Shown here: in pieces, positions 1 to 8,040 of the stretch
How positions within the stretch are numbered: position 1 is the stretch's first letter
How the letters are laid out: every line of letters starts with the position of its first letter
DNA from: JAICMB01 sp035295125
GTDB lineage: Bacteria; Acidobacteriota; Terriglobia; Bryobacterales; Bryobacteraceae
Assembly: GCA_035295125.1 (NCBI GenBank)
Contig: DATGJP010000120.1
Location: 62,001 to 126,000, forward strand
Direction of reading: 5' to 3'
DNA: 64,000 nt
Position numbers and translations under genes: made by a program
Notes under the pieces: model-generated
What the model saw: the letters and a program-made list of their open reading frames with translations, nothing else
Database searches by the model: none
Told to the model about the DNA's origin: nothing

Positions 1-948
1 GCCCGTGGGTTTGCGATGCAGAGCCTCATGATCGGCCTGGGCGCGAGTATCGCGTCGGCGCTACCCTGGCTTCTGACGAACCTTTTCCATGTAGGAGGGG
101 AAACCGCGGCGGGGCACACGATCCCGTTACCGGTGCGCCTGGCGTTCTACATCGGCTCGCCGATATTCTTCACCGCGGTTCTGTGGACCGTGCTCACGAC
201 GAAAGAGTATCCGCCGGAGAATCTCGATGAATTCCGGCGTGCGCAGACAGAGAACAGCGGGGTGCTGCACAATATTCGCGAGATTTTTGCCGCTATCGGC
301 GCCATGCCCCAAACCATGCGCCAGCTCTCGGTCGTCCAGATTTGCACCTGGCTCGGCCTCTTCTGCATGTGGCTGTATTTCCCGCCGGCGGTGGCGCGAA
401 ACGTCTTCGGCGCGCCCGATACCCATTCCCCGCTTTATACGCAGGGCGTCGAATGGGGCGGCAATTGTTTCGCAGTCTACTCCGTAGTCTGCTTTCTCTT
501 CTCATTCGCCCTACCCTCAGTTACCCGCGTGTTCGGACGGAAGCTCACACACGCGCTGTGCCTTCTCTGCGGCGCCGCGGGCTTGTTTTCAGTGGCGCTA
601 ATCCACAACAAGTGGCTGCTGTGGCTGTCGATGACCGGAGTGGGAATCGCCTGGGCCAGCATCCTGGCCATGCCGTATACGATCCTGGCCGGCTGCCTTC
701 CGCCTAGAAAGATCGGCATTTATATGGGCGTTTTCAATTTCGCGATCGTGCTGCCCGAGATCACCGCCTCGCTGTTCTTCGGATGGGTGATGGACCACCT
801 GCTCGATAACAACCGGCTTTATGCCGTCGTCGCGGGGGGTGCCTTCATGGTTTTGGCGGCCCTGTTAATGGGTCGGGTTCAAGACCTCACTGCCCCGGTC
901 CTCACGCGAAAAGTGATGGCTAGCTCTTTCCGGCCAGCTTCTTCTTGA
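1..948 (+). CDS. MFS transporter, sugar (SLC45/GPH-like) type, 5' truncated by window edge
   Basis: The reading frame is open from base 1, so the N-terminal half lies outside the window; an internal ATG at 16 is not the start. About 315 residues are visible. They alternate hydrophobic helices with short loops, with at least seven membrane segments and a long cytoplasmic loop (about residues 60-100) rich in charged residues. The layout, with basic GRKLTH and PPRKIGIY loop motifs, resembles the C-terminal half of maltose/sucrose-type major facilitator permeases. Transport of a sugar is inferred from this resemblance and from the nearby GH13 genes, not shown. The stop overlaps the convergent TPR gene by 29 bases. 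It could be another MFS subfamily. Confidence 0.75.
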   Translation, partial: ARGFAMQSLMIGLGASIASALPWLLTNLFHVGGETAAGHTIPLPVRLAFYIGSPIFFTAVLWTVLTTKEYPPENLDEFRRAQTENSGVLHNIREIFAAIGAMPQTMRQLSVVQICTWLGLFCMWLYFPPAVARNVFGAPDTHSPLYTQGVEWGGNCFAVYSVVCFLFSFALPSVTRVFGRKLTHALCLLCGAAGLFSVALIHNKWLLWLSMTGVGIAWASILAMPYTILAGCLPPRKIGIYMGVFNFAIVLPEITASLFFGWVMDHLLDNNRLYAVVAGGAFMVLAALLMGRVQDLTAPVLTRKVMASSFRPASS

Positions 949-1345
949 TGTGCTCGGTGTCCTTGCCGTCGGGGGCCAAATCAACGTACTTCTGGTAAGC
1001 CTCGCGCGCCGCCTTGCTATCGTGCAGCTTCTCCTGCGCGTCGCCAAGTCTCAGAAACGCATCCGCGAAATTGGGATTCCATTTCGTGGCCTCGGTGAAG
1101 CGATTCGCGGCGGCCGTGTACTTCCCCTTTTTGAAGTAGTAATTCCCGATGCGCAGCTCCTTCTCGGCTTGTAGCGGATTGAAGCTGTATTCCTTCGGCT
1201 TGAGGGCCTCGTCCTCTTCCGGTGGTTCGGACTGTTGTTCCTGCGGCTTTGGCGGTGGTGGAGTCTGCTTTTTCGGCTGCGCCCACAGACCTCCCGAGAG
1301 TGCTAGGAACCCGAACAACAACGTTACCGCGATACGCCGTGCCAC
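920..1345 (-). CDS. Secreted TPR-repeat protein
   Basis: A 141-residue protein starting at GTG 1345; an upstream in-frame ATG at 1402 would run into uvrC, and the GTG directly precedes a clean signal peptide (VARRIAVTLLFGFLAL...LWAQ). A proline/glutamate-rich linker (PPPPKPQEQQ) follows, then about two tetratricopeptide repeats with the usual G-x-Y-x(4)-Y-x-x-A pattern (IGNYYFKKGKYTAA, then FLRLGDAQEKLHD and AREAYQKYVDLAP). TPRs bind other proteins, so a periplasmic scaffold role is likely but no partner is evident. It is divergent from uvrC with only 23 bases between starts, and convergent with the MFS gene. Confidence 0.7.
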   Translation of the reverse strand: MARRIAVTLLFGFLALSGGLWAQPKKQTPPPPKPQEQQSEPPEEDEALKPKEYSFNPLQAEKELRIGNYYFKKGKYTAAANRFTEATKWNPNFADAFLRLGDAQEKLHDSKAAREAYQKYVDLAPDGKDTEHIKKKLAGKS

Positions 1346-1368
1346 AATAAAAGTATAGCCCCGCCCTG

Positions 1369-3168
1369 ATGGACCTTCGCGAAAAAGTAGCGCAATTGCC
1401 ATTGCTGCCGGGCGTGTATCTGTACAAGGATGTACACGGCGGCGTGATCTATGTCGGCAAGGCGAAGAATTTGCGAAGCCGGGTTCGCAGCTACTTCAAC
1501 GACGACCGCCTGGCCGACTCAAAAACCGGCACCCTGATATCCGAAGCATGCGATGTCGAGTACATCCTGGTCGAAAACGAGAAAGAGGCGCTGGCGCTCG
1601 AGAACAACCTCATCAAGCAGTGGAAGCCCCGCTTCAACATCCTGCTGCGCGACGACAAAACGTACCCGTACATCAAGCTCACGAATGAGAAGTATCCGCG
1701 GGTGTTCGTGACACGCCGTCTTATCAAAGATGGCTCCTCGTACTTCGGTCCCTACTTCCCGGCCAACCTCGCACACCGGCTGGTAAGCTTCATTCACCGG
1801 AATTTTAAGATTCCGTCCTGCAAGGTCGATTTCAACCGCAAACACACGCATCCCTGTTTGCAATACCACATCCATCGCTGCCTGGGTCCCTGCGTGGAAG
1901 GGCTCACCACCGACGAACAATACGCGGCCGCCGTCCGTGCCACGCGACTGTTCCTCGAAGGGCGCCTGAAGGATCTCGCCGATCAACTCCGCGGCCGCAT
2001 GCAGCTAGCTTCCGACGAAATGCGTTTCGAGGAAGCCGCCGCCGTGCGGGACCTGATGTCGACGGTTGACGAAATGGACGAGAAGCAGCGCATCGCCGCC
2101 GTCGAGGGTGAGAACACCGACATCTTCGCCTGCTACGCCGAACCCCCGCTGGTAGCTGTCAATCTTTTCCACCTGCGCGGCGGCAAAATTGTCGACCGGC
2201 GCGAGCTGTTCTGGGAGGATCAGTTCGACTTCAACCCGGCCGAGCTGATTTCATCGCTGATCAAGCAGATTTACCTGGAGCAGCAGTACATTCCGGGTTT
2301 GATTCATGTGCCTGCGGATTTCGAAGATCGCGAGCTCCTTGAAGAGTTCCTGTCGGAGCGTCGAGGGCGTAAGGTCGAAATCCACACCCCTCAGCGCGGC
2401 CAGAAGAAGGCGCTGCTGGCGCTTGTGGAAACAAACGCGAAGCACAGCTTCTTCCAGCGATTCCGTGTCCTGAAGCCCTCCTCAAAGGCGATCCAGGAAG
2501 CGCTGCAGGACGCGTTGAATCTCTCTGATGCCCCCAGCAGGATCGAATGCTTCGACATCTCGCATATCCAAGGCACAGACAAGGTCGCGAGCATGGTGGT
2601 TTGGGAAGATGGCCGCATGAAGAAGGGGGACTATCGTAAGTTCATCATCCGCACGGTGGTGGGAAACGACGATTTCGCCTCAATGCACGAAGTGGTGACG
2701 CGACGTTATTCGCGGCTGAAGGAAGAGCACAAGCCGCTGCCGGGCTTGATCCTGATCGACGGCGGACTCGGACAACTTCATGCCGCGGCCGACGCACTGG
2801 AAGCAATCGGCATCATCAATCAGCCGCTGGCCTCCATTGCCAAGCGTGAGGAGATCATCTACGTCTACGGTCAGGAAGACGAGCCCGTCAAGCTGGATCA
2901 TTACTCACCCGTATTGCACCTCGTACAAATGATCCGCGACGAGGCGCACCGCTTTGCCGTGACATTTCACCGAACTCGCCGCAACGCCGCGCGGCTTGTC
3001 TCGGAGTTGGAGAACGTTGAAGGCGTCGGCGCCAAGACAGTCGAAAAGCTGCTGCGACAGTTCGGCAGCGCGGAGCTGGTGCGCGAGGCGCCTGAGGCGG
3101 ATCTTGTGAAGGCCATCGGCCCCGCCGCCGCGCGCAAGGTCCGCGAGCATTTCCACATCCTGAACTAA
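1369..3168 (+). CDS. uvrC: UvrABC excinuclease subunit C
   Basis: UvrC makes both incisions flanking a DNA lesion in nucleotide excision repair after loading by UvrA/UvrB. The 599 residues match the normal family length. In order: an N-terminal GIY-YIG nuclease domain (GVYLYKD...VIYVGKAKNLRSRV, about residues 14-40), a UVR motif that contacts UvrB (about 205-235, RFEEAAAVRDLM), the RNase H-like endonuclease domain (IECFDISHIQG near 390, LILIDGGLGQLHAA near 463) and a C-terminal helix-hairpin-helix pair (VEGVGAKTVEKLLRQFGS). No Shine-Dalgarno is obvious, but the start fits the family N-terminus exactly. Confidence 0.97.
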   Translation: MDLREKVAQLPLLPGVYLYKDVHGGVIYVGKAKNLRSRVRSYFNDDRLADSKTGTLISEACDVEYILVENEKEALALENNLIKQWKPRFNILLRDDKTYPYIKLTNEKYPRVFVTRRLIKDGSSYFGPYFPANLAHRLVSFIHRNFKIPSCKVDFNRKHTHPCLQYHIHRCLGPCVEGLTTDEQYAAAVRATRLFLEGRLKDLADQLRGRMQLASDEMRFEEAAAVRDLMSTVDEMDEKQRIAAVEGENTDIFACYAEPPLVAVNLFHLRGGKIVDRRELFWEDQFDFNPAELISSLIKQIYLEQQYIPGLIHVPADFEDRELLEEFLSERRGRKVEIHTPQRGQKKALLALVETNAKHSFFQRFRVLKPSSKAIQEALQDALNLSDAPSRIECFDISHIQGTDKVASMVVWEDGRMKKGDYRKFIIRTVVGNDDFASMHEVVTRRYSRLKEEHKPLPGLILIDGGLGQLHAAADALEAIGIINQPLASIAKREEIIYVYGQEDEPVKLDHYSPVLHLVQMIRDEAHRFAVTFHRTRRNAARLVSELENVEGVGAKTVEKLLRQFGSAELVREAPEADLVKAIGPAAARKVREHFHILN

Positions 3169-3255
3169 TCGTGTAATGCTGGCTGGCAGCCCCAGAGCAG
3201 AGCGCCCGCAGGACGGCATTCTGCATGGTTTCGCTTAGACGTTCTCGGATGAGGT

Positions 3256-3290
3256 CCAAAGGCAGGCGAAAACCGCTCGCTTCACCCTTC
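3256..3290 (-). repeat. Dispersed palindromic repeat, copy A
   Basis: Read on the minus strand this copy carries GAAGGGTGAAG, then the core GCGGTTTTCGCCTGCC and the tail TTTGG. Left arm, core and tail are shared with the copies at 7942-7976 and 17376-17407, so the similarity goes beyond a chance palindrome. It sits in the 207-base gap between uvrC and the next gene, where I see no coding sequence. Confidence 0.6.
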
Positions 3291-3375
3291 GCATCCCGCG
3301 ACTGAGTTCTCAAGCGTAAACGGAAACCCGTCGTGCTAACATTCTAGACCGCGCCTTCAGGAGGGCGATCAACCG

Positions 3376-3699
3376 ATGCGAATGATGATGCAGATTACGA
3401 TTCCCGTGGAAGCCGGCAACCATGCGGCGCAAACCGGCGCTTTTGGTCCAGCGTTCCAGAGTATTCTTGCGGAGTTGAAACCAGAAGCTGCTTATTTCAC
3501 CACCATGGAAAATGGCGAACGCGGAGGTTTTATCGTTTTCGACCTGGCCGACACCTCCCAGATCCCTGGTATCGCCGAGCCATTCTTCCTGGCCTTCAAC
3601 GCTTGCGTAAAGCTGACGCCCGTGATGAATGCTCAGGATTTGGCGAACGCCGCTCCGGGCATCGAAAAGGCAGTTCAGGCACACGCCGCGCGTGCTTGA
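3376..3699 (+). CDS. Conserved small protein of unknown function
   Basis: A 107-residue protein preceded by a good Shine-Dalgarno (CAGGAGGGCG, ending 9 bases before the ATG). The sequence starts MRMMMQITIPVEAGN and contains FGPAFQSILAELKPEAAYF, ERGGFIVFDLAD and a C-terminal PGIEKAVQAHA helix. The beta-alpha-beta pattern suggests a small ferredoxin-like alpha/beta-barrel fold such as the dimeric alpha/beta barrels; similar short proteins occur as lone genes in soil bacteria, but no function is known to me. It has its own promoter region and is convergent with the ADOP permease gene, four bases away. Confidence 0.75.
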   Translation: MRMMMQITIPVEAGNHAAQTGAFGPAFQSILAELKPEAAYFTTMENGERGGFIVFDLADTSQIPGIAEPFFLAFNACVKLTPVMNAQDLANAAPGIEKAVQAHAARA

Positions 3700-3703
3700 C
3701 CGA

Positions 3704-6355
3704 TCACTCGTAGCGGAGGGCTACTAAAGGGTCCACGCTAGCGGCTCGCCACGCGGGCAATATTCCGGCCAGGGCCGCCACGGTGAACATGGCCATGGCT
3801 GCCCCGCCAATGGTTATCGGGTCGCTCCCTTTGATCCCGAACAGAATCGACTGGATCAGGCTCGAGCACGCCACGACGGCCGGAATGCCTAGCGCCACGC
3901 CCGCCGCCACGAGCCAGAAGCAGTCGCACAGCACCATGCCGAGCACCTCCTTGCGCTCGGCCCCCAACGCCAGACGAATTCCAATTTCATTGGTTCGTCG
4001 GGCAGCCGCATACGATATCACGCCGTACAGCCCTACGCATGCGAGCAGCACGGCCAATGCGCCGAAGAAACCGGCGAGCCCGGCGATCAGCTTTTCCTGC
4101 GCCAGTGTATCGTCGAGTTGGTCTTCCAACGTCTGAACGGCGGTCACGGGCAGGTTGCGATCAATGTCGCGCAACTCCTGGCGAATTCGCGCGACCAGGT
4201 CGGGAGATACTTCGGCCACCCGCAGGACAAGGCACATGCCTGCCAGATGCGCTGTGTCTTGCTTGTATGGCAGGTACACGGTATTCACATCATGGTCGCG
4301 CGCGGAACTGCGCTTGACGTCTTTCACAACCCCGACGATCTCGATTGGGAAGTCAGTATCGCGGCGCATCCCGAGGTGTTTCCCGATAGGATTCTGCCCC
4401 ACCAGGAACTTACGCGCGAACGATTCGCTCACGATGGCGACCCGTGGCGCATTCTCGATGTCCCGGTCGGTGAAATCGCGTCCCAACAATAGCGACGTTC
4501 CTGTTGTCTTGAAGAAGCCTGACGTAATGAGGCTCCATGGCACAAACCAGTCGTCATTGGATTTACGTGTATATCCTTCCACTGACACTGGGCTGCCGCC
4601 TCCACCTGCGAGTAGTCCCGAATCCGACGCGCTTGCGGAAATGACCCCCGGCAATGTCCTCATGCGCTCCACCGCTGCCTGAAAGATTGGCGCCGTGTCG
4701 GGGCCGCGCCGTCCTTCGTGGCCAGGTTGGGTCCAGACCAGGAGGACATGCTGACGGTCAAAGCCCAGGTCCTGCGCTTTCAGGTTGCTCAAGGTGCGGA
4801 TGAACAGCGCGGCTCCGGTGAGAAGCAGAAGCGAGAGCGCCACTTGCGAGATCACCAGCAGTTTTGCAAAGCCGAAACGGGCCTGCCCCGTGCCGCCCGC
4901 GCCACGACGATTAAGCGCCGGCGTGAGCGTGATCTTTGAGCCTCGAAACGCCGGAGCGAGTCCAAACAGGAGTCCGGTGAAAAGACTCAATACCACGGTG
5001 AAGGTAAGAATCCTGGCATCCGCCTGCAAATCGAGGCGAATATCCAGGTTTCCCGCCGCTACCAACTTCTTTAGGGCAGCGGTTCCCCAGTCGAAGAATG
5101 CCAGGCTGGCCGCTCCACCCATGGCGGCCAGCAACAGGCTCTCGGTAAGGAGTTGTGACAACAGTCGCCCTCTGCCCGCGCCAAGAGCCACACGAACGGC
5201 CATCTCGCCATCCCGCGCTGCTGCTCTTGCCAGCAGCAGGTTGGCAAGATTCGCGCACGCGATCAGCAGCACCAGCACAACTACAGTCATCAGGATCATG
5301 AGTGGCCGCGCGAAGGTGACTCGTTTGGGGGCGAATCCGCGGCCGGCCGGCTCCAGCGACATCGTCGCCGTCTGCATCTCGCGGCGCATCGCAGCACTCG
5401 GATTTCTTGTCTCCAGCAGCGCGCGGCGGAAAATTACGGTCAGAGGCGCTTGTGCTTGTTGCAGTGTCACGTCAGGTTTGAGCCGCGCGATCATCCTCAG
5501 CCACGGCGGATTCGGATTCGTCAAGAGATTCGGCCGCTCCTGGTAGACCTCCGATTCCATGGCAATGGGAATCCAAATATCGTCGGGTTGTCCCACGGAG
5601 TCGCCCGAGAACCCAGCGGCGGTAACGCCGAGTATTGTGTACGTCGTGGATCCGAGCGTGAATGTGCGGCCGACGGCATCAGGAGCAAGTCCGAATCGCC
5701 GCTTCCAGTATCCGTAGCTGATCACGGCCACGGGATGTCCATCGGGCACGCGATCTTCGTCGGCGCTAAACAGCCGTCCGATTACGGGCTTCACTCCCAG
5801 TAATGAAAAGTAATTTCCTGAAGCTAAACCGATTTGGACGGGAGCCGTTTCCTGCCCGCCGCCGAGGCCGTTGATCGTCAGGTTCGAACGGGCATCTTCC
5901 GAAATCGCCGCAACTCCGGCAAACCCCGGCGACTCATCGCGAAAGTGGACATAAGTTGGGTACGGGAAATACTGGTACGCGTCGCCTCCTGAGTGCTGGA
6001 CGAAGGATACGAGTTCCTTCGGACTCTGCACTGGAAGCATTCGGAGCAGCAGTGCGTCGATCACGCTGAAGATCGCGGTGTTGGCCCCAATGCCCAGCCC
6101 TAACGACAAAACCGCCGCCGCCACGAGCGCCGGGCTCTTTGCCAGCCCACGAGCCGCGTAGATGCAATCGCGCCACAGGTTCTCGGCGAGGTTGAAGCGC
6201 CAGATATCGAGCGCCTCCTCGCGCAAAACCGAGGTATTGCCCAACCCAATAGGATTCCCATGCCTGTTGGCCATGTCGCGGTGGAATGCCATTTCCGTCT
6301 CCAGGTCGCGATGGAGTCGCGGCCGGCGCCAGATCTTTAGCCAGAATCTTCGCAT
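3704..6355 (-). CDS. ADOP-type fused ABC transporter permease (MacB/FtsX-like)
   Basis: About 883 residues. A short N-terminal region (MRRFWLKIWRRPRLHRDLETE) typical of acidobacterial duplicated orphan permeases precedes two MacB_PCD/FtsX units: the first transmembrane helix is near residue 80 (VAAAVLSLGLGIGANTAIF), there is a large periplasmic domain with SYGYWKRRFG, a three-helix FtsX block near 370-480 (ACANLANLLLARAAARDGEMAVRVALG), a second periplasmic domain and a second FtsX block at the C-terminus (ARRTNEIGIRLALGAE). No ATPase domain is present, as usual for ADOPs. ATG 6355 is preferred over the upstream in-frame start because GAGGAGGGA lies just before it. It follows padR by 13 bases, so the two are probably cotranscribed. 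The substrate is unknown. Confidence 0.93.
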   Translation of the reverse strand: MRRFWLKIWRRPRLHRDLETEMAFHRDMANRHGNPIGLGNTSVLREEALDIWRFNLAENLWRDCIYAARGLAKSPALVAAAVLSLGLGIGANTAIFSVIDALLLRMLPVQSPKELVSFVQHSGGDAYQYFPYPTYVHFRDESPGFAGVAAISEDARSNLTINGLGGGQETAPVQIGLASGNYFSLLGVKPVIGRLFSADEDRVPDGHPVAVISYGYWKRRFGLAPDAVGRTFTLGSTTYTILGVTAAGFSGDSVGQPDDIWIPIAMESEVYQERPNLLTNPNPPWLRMIARLKPDVTLQQAQAPLTVIFRRALLETRNPSAAMRREMQTATMSLEPAGRGFAPKRVTFARPLMILMTVVVLVLLIACANLANLLLARAAARDGEMAVRVALGAGRGRLLSQLLTESLLLAAMGGAASLAFFDWGTAALKKLVAAGNLDIRLDLQADARILTFTVVLSLFTGLLFGLAPAFRGSKITLTPALNRRGAGGTGQARFGFAKLLVISQVALSLLLLTGAALFIRTLSNLKAQDLGFDRQHVLLVWTQPGHEGRRGPDTAPIFQAAVERMRTLPGVISASASDSGLLAGGGGSPVSVEGYTRKSNDDWFVPWSLITSGFFKTTGTSLLLGRDFTDRDIENAPRVAIVSESFARKFLVGQNPIGKHLGMRRDTDFPIEIVGVVKDVKRSSARDHDVNTVYLPYKQDTAHLAGMCLVLRVAEVSPDLVARIRQELRDIDRNLPVTAVQTLEDQLDDTLAQEKLIAGLAGFFGALAVLLACVGLYGVISYAAARRTNEIGIRLALGAERKEVLGMVLCDCFWLVAAGVALGIPAVVACSSLIQSILFGIKGSDPITIGGAAMAMFTVAALAGILPAWRAASVDPLVALRYE

Positions 6356-6368
6356 TGCGGTTCCCTCC

Positions 6369-6695
6369 TCAGCGGGCGAGCACACGCGCGACCGCGGTCG
6401 AAAGCCGGCTCCAGGTCTCCTGCTGCTCCGCTACAGCCTGACGCCCGCGCTTGGTGATCTCGTAATATTTCGCCTTGCGGTTGTTCTCCGAAAATCCCCA
6501 GCTTGCTTTAATCGCGCCATCCATTTCCAGCCGGTAAAGCGCAGGGTAAAGCGAGCCCTCTTCAACCTTCAGCACTTCGTCCGAAAGCAGATGGATGGTC
6601 TGTGCGATGGCGTAGCCGTGCATCGGGCCCCGCTGGAGAGCGTGCAGGATTAGAAGGTCGAGAGTCCCCTGGAGCAGCGTCGTCGATTTTCCCAT
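6369..6695 (-). CDS. PadR-family transcriptional regulator
   Basis: A 108-residue winged-helix protein. The N-terminus LLQGTLDLLILHALQRGPMHGYAIAQ is diagnostic of PadR, as are the VEEGSLYPALYRLEMDG recognition-helix/wing segment and the KAKYYEITKRGRQ strand. The C-terminal helix (RQAVAEQQETWSRLSTAV) should form the dimer interface. Genes of this type regularly sit directly upstream of ADOP permeases in acidobacteria and are taken to repress the pair in response to small molecules. The stop codon is 13 bases from the permease start, which supports an operon. The operator would lie in the short upstream gap, 6696-6755. Confidence 0.93.
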   Translation of the reverse strand: MGKSTTLLQGTLDLLILHALQRGPMHGYAIAQTIHLLSDEVLKVEEGSLYPALYRLEMDGAIKASWGFSENNRKAKYYEITKRGRQAVAEQQETWSRLSTAVARVLAR

Positions 6696-6755
6696 GGTCG
6701 CCTCGGTCGACGTATCCTATGACGATCTAGGGAAGAAAAGGTTAGACGAACTTTT

Positions 6756-7874
6756 TTACGACGCCCTGATTCTCGGAATCCGTGCGTCGACCGCCGGCAG
6801 GGCGGGGAAGTCGGCGTAGGGCTCCGATTGATACCAGTAGCAGCACGAATAGAAATTGTCGCCCCGGTCATTGGCGTGGCCGTGCTCCATGGTGTGTTTC
6901 ATGTACCGTGAGAACGTCACGGGATTGTCGCCGTGCCAGCGATAGCAGCAGTACCGTCCGCCGGTTCGCTCGGCCGCGACGATGAGCGGAGCGCCGTATT
7001 GGTCGTGGGCAAACGGAATCGCGCCGTCCCGCCCGCCGAAATCCCAGCTTCCGAGAAAATAATCCTCCGACCCCGTGCCATTGATTACGGGCTTCGATTC
7101 GTCGTCAACGAAGATCATTTCGTCGCCCTCGCCCCACCAGCCCTCGGCGTTTTGGAGCACGCCCAGCGTGACGCCCATCAGGTGGCCCCGGCCTCGCGTT
7201 TCGCCGTAGACGTAATTCAGCTTGCCGTCGAGGTTTTGCTTCGCGCCGCTATTGGGAGTGCATGGGGCTGCCTGCCGATACTGCGCGTGGAAGTACAGCA
7301 CGTCATCGGGCAGCACGCGGACCGATTGATAGTCGATGTTGGAATAGAACGCCCCGACATCGTCTTTACCTTCATTTGTCACCGTGAATCGCGCCGACTT
7401 GCGGTATGGCATCGCAAAGTAGCAGTTCAACGACTTGCCGGGTGAGCAGGCGAGATACGCGGACTGGTAAATTGCATACTGGCCGAGGTTCAGGCCAAAG
7501 AAATCGCCGATCGGAGCCTCGATGCTGGGCTTCGCGTTGCCGTCCCAATAGCCGCGCAGGACGATCTCCTTCAGGTGATTTCCACTGCGCGCCGCGATAG
7601 TGAACCAGATATGCGTAATCACGCCAGGTCCGGTGGCGTTGAACACCTCGTGTGTCTCGCCTTTGGGGATGTTCCAGAAGTCGCGATTGCCCCCGGTGGT
7701 GTCGTAGCTCGACTGCTTCAGCGATTGGTGATTTTGGGCGCGGGCGTATGTGGGGAGAAAACGAACCTCACGATTTACCCCATTCTGGGCGCGCGCGGCT
7801 TGCGGAGCCGCTGCCAGACCGGCTGCTCCGAGGAGGCGCTGAAGGAAACCCCGGCGCCGTTCGAATGTAGGCAT
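6756..7874 (-). CDS. DUF2961 / GH172-family secreted protein (Tat exported)
   Basis: A 372-residue protein. The start chosen (MPTFERRRGFLQ) opens directly into a twin-arginine signal: RRR followed by a hydrophobic stretch ending APQAARAQ. The mature part shows the DUF2961 signature: FWNIPKGETHEVFNATGPGVITHIWFT near residues 65-90, IEAPIGDFFGLN, a GHLMGVTLG strand and the block VINGTGSEDYFLGSWDFG near 265, where the acidic residues are the likely catalytic ones. DUF2961 corresponds to glycoside hydrolase family 172, known for fructofuranosidase and arabinofuranosidase activity on furanosides. The substrate here is unknown. It lies 166 bases from the lhr stop, on the same strand. Confidence 0.85.
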   Translation of the reverse strand: MPTFERRRGFLQRLLGAAGLAAAPQAARAQNGVNREVRFLPTYARAQNHQSLKQSSYDTTGGNRDFWNIPKGETHEVFNATGPGVITHIWFTIAARSGNHLKEIVLRGYWDGNAKPSIEAPIGDFFGLNLGQYAIYQSAYLACSPGKSLNCYFAMPYRKSARFTVTNEGKDDVGAFYSNIDYQSVRVLPDDVLYFHAQYRQAAPCTPNSGAKQNLDGKLNYVYGETRGRGHLMGVTLGVLQNAEGWWGEGDEMIFVDDESKPVINGTGSEDYFLGSWDFGGRDGAIPFAHDQYGAPLIVAAERTGGRYCCYRWHGDNPVTFSRYMKHTMEHGHANDRGDNFYSCCYWYQSEPYADFPALPAVDARIPRIRAS

Positions 7875-7941
7875 GGGATCGAGTTTATCAGGTACTACAC
7901 AGCCTCTGATGCTTTTTGCCACGCGAAGATGTGGAGAATGC

Positions 7942-7976
7942 GGAAGGGTGAAGCAGGCCGTTTCTCCTGCCTTTGG
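7942..7976 (+). repeat. Dispersed palindromic repeat, copy B
   Basis: This copy reads GGAAGGGTGAAGCAGGCCGT, then TTCTCCTGCCTTTGG, in the 166-base gap between lhr and the GH172 gene. The arms GCAGG and CCTGC pair, and the left GGAAGGGTG and right CTTTGG flanks match copies A and C. The core is slightly decayed relative to the consensus. Confidence 0.6.
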
Positions 7977-8040
7977 ATGTCACCAGGAATACCGGCGAAC
8001 ACCTCCGTGCGACCAATTCACAGTATTCGCCCTTCTGGAT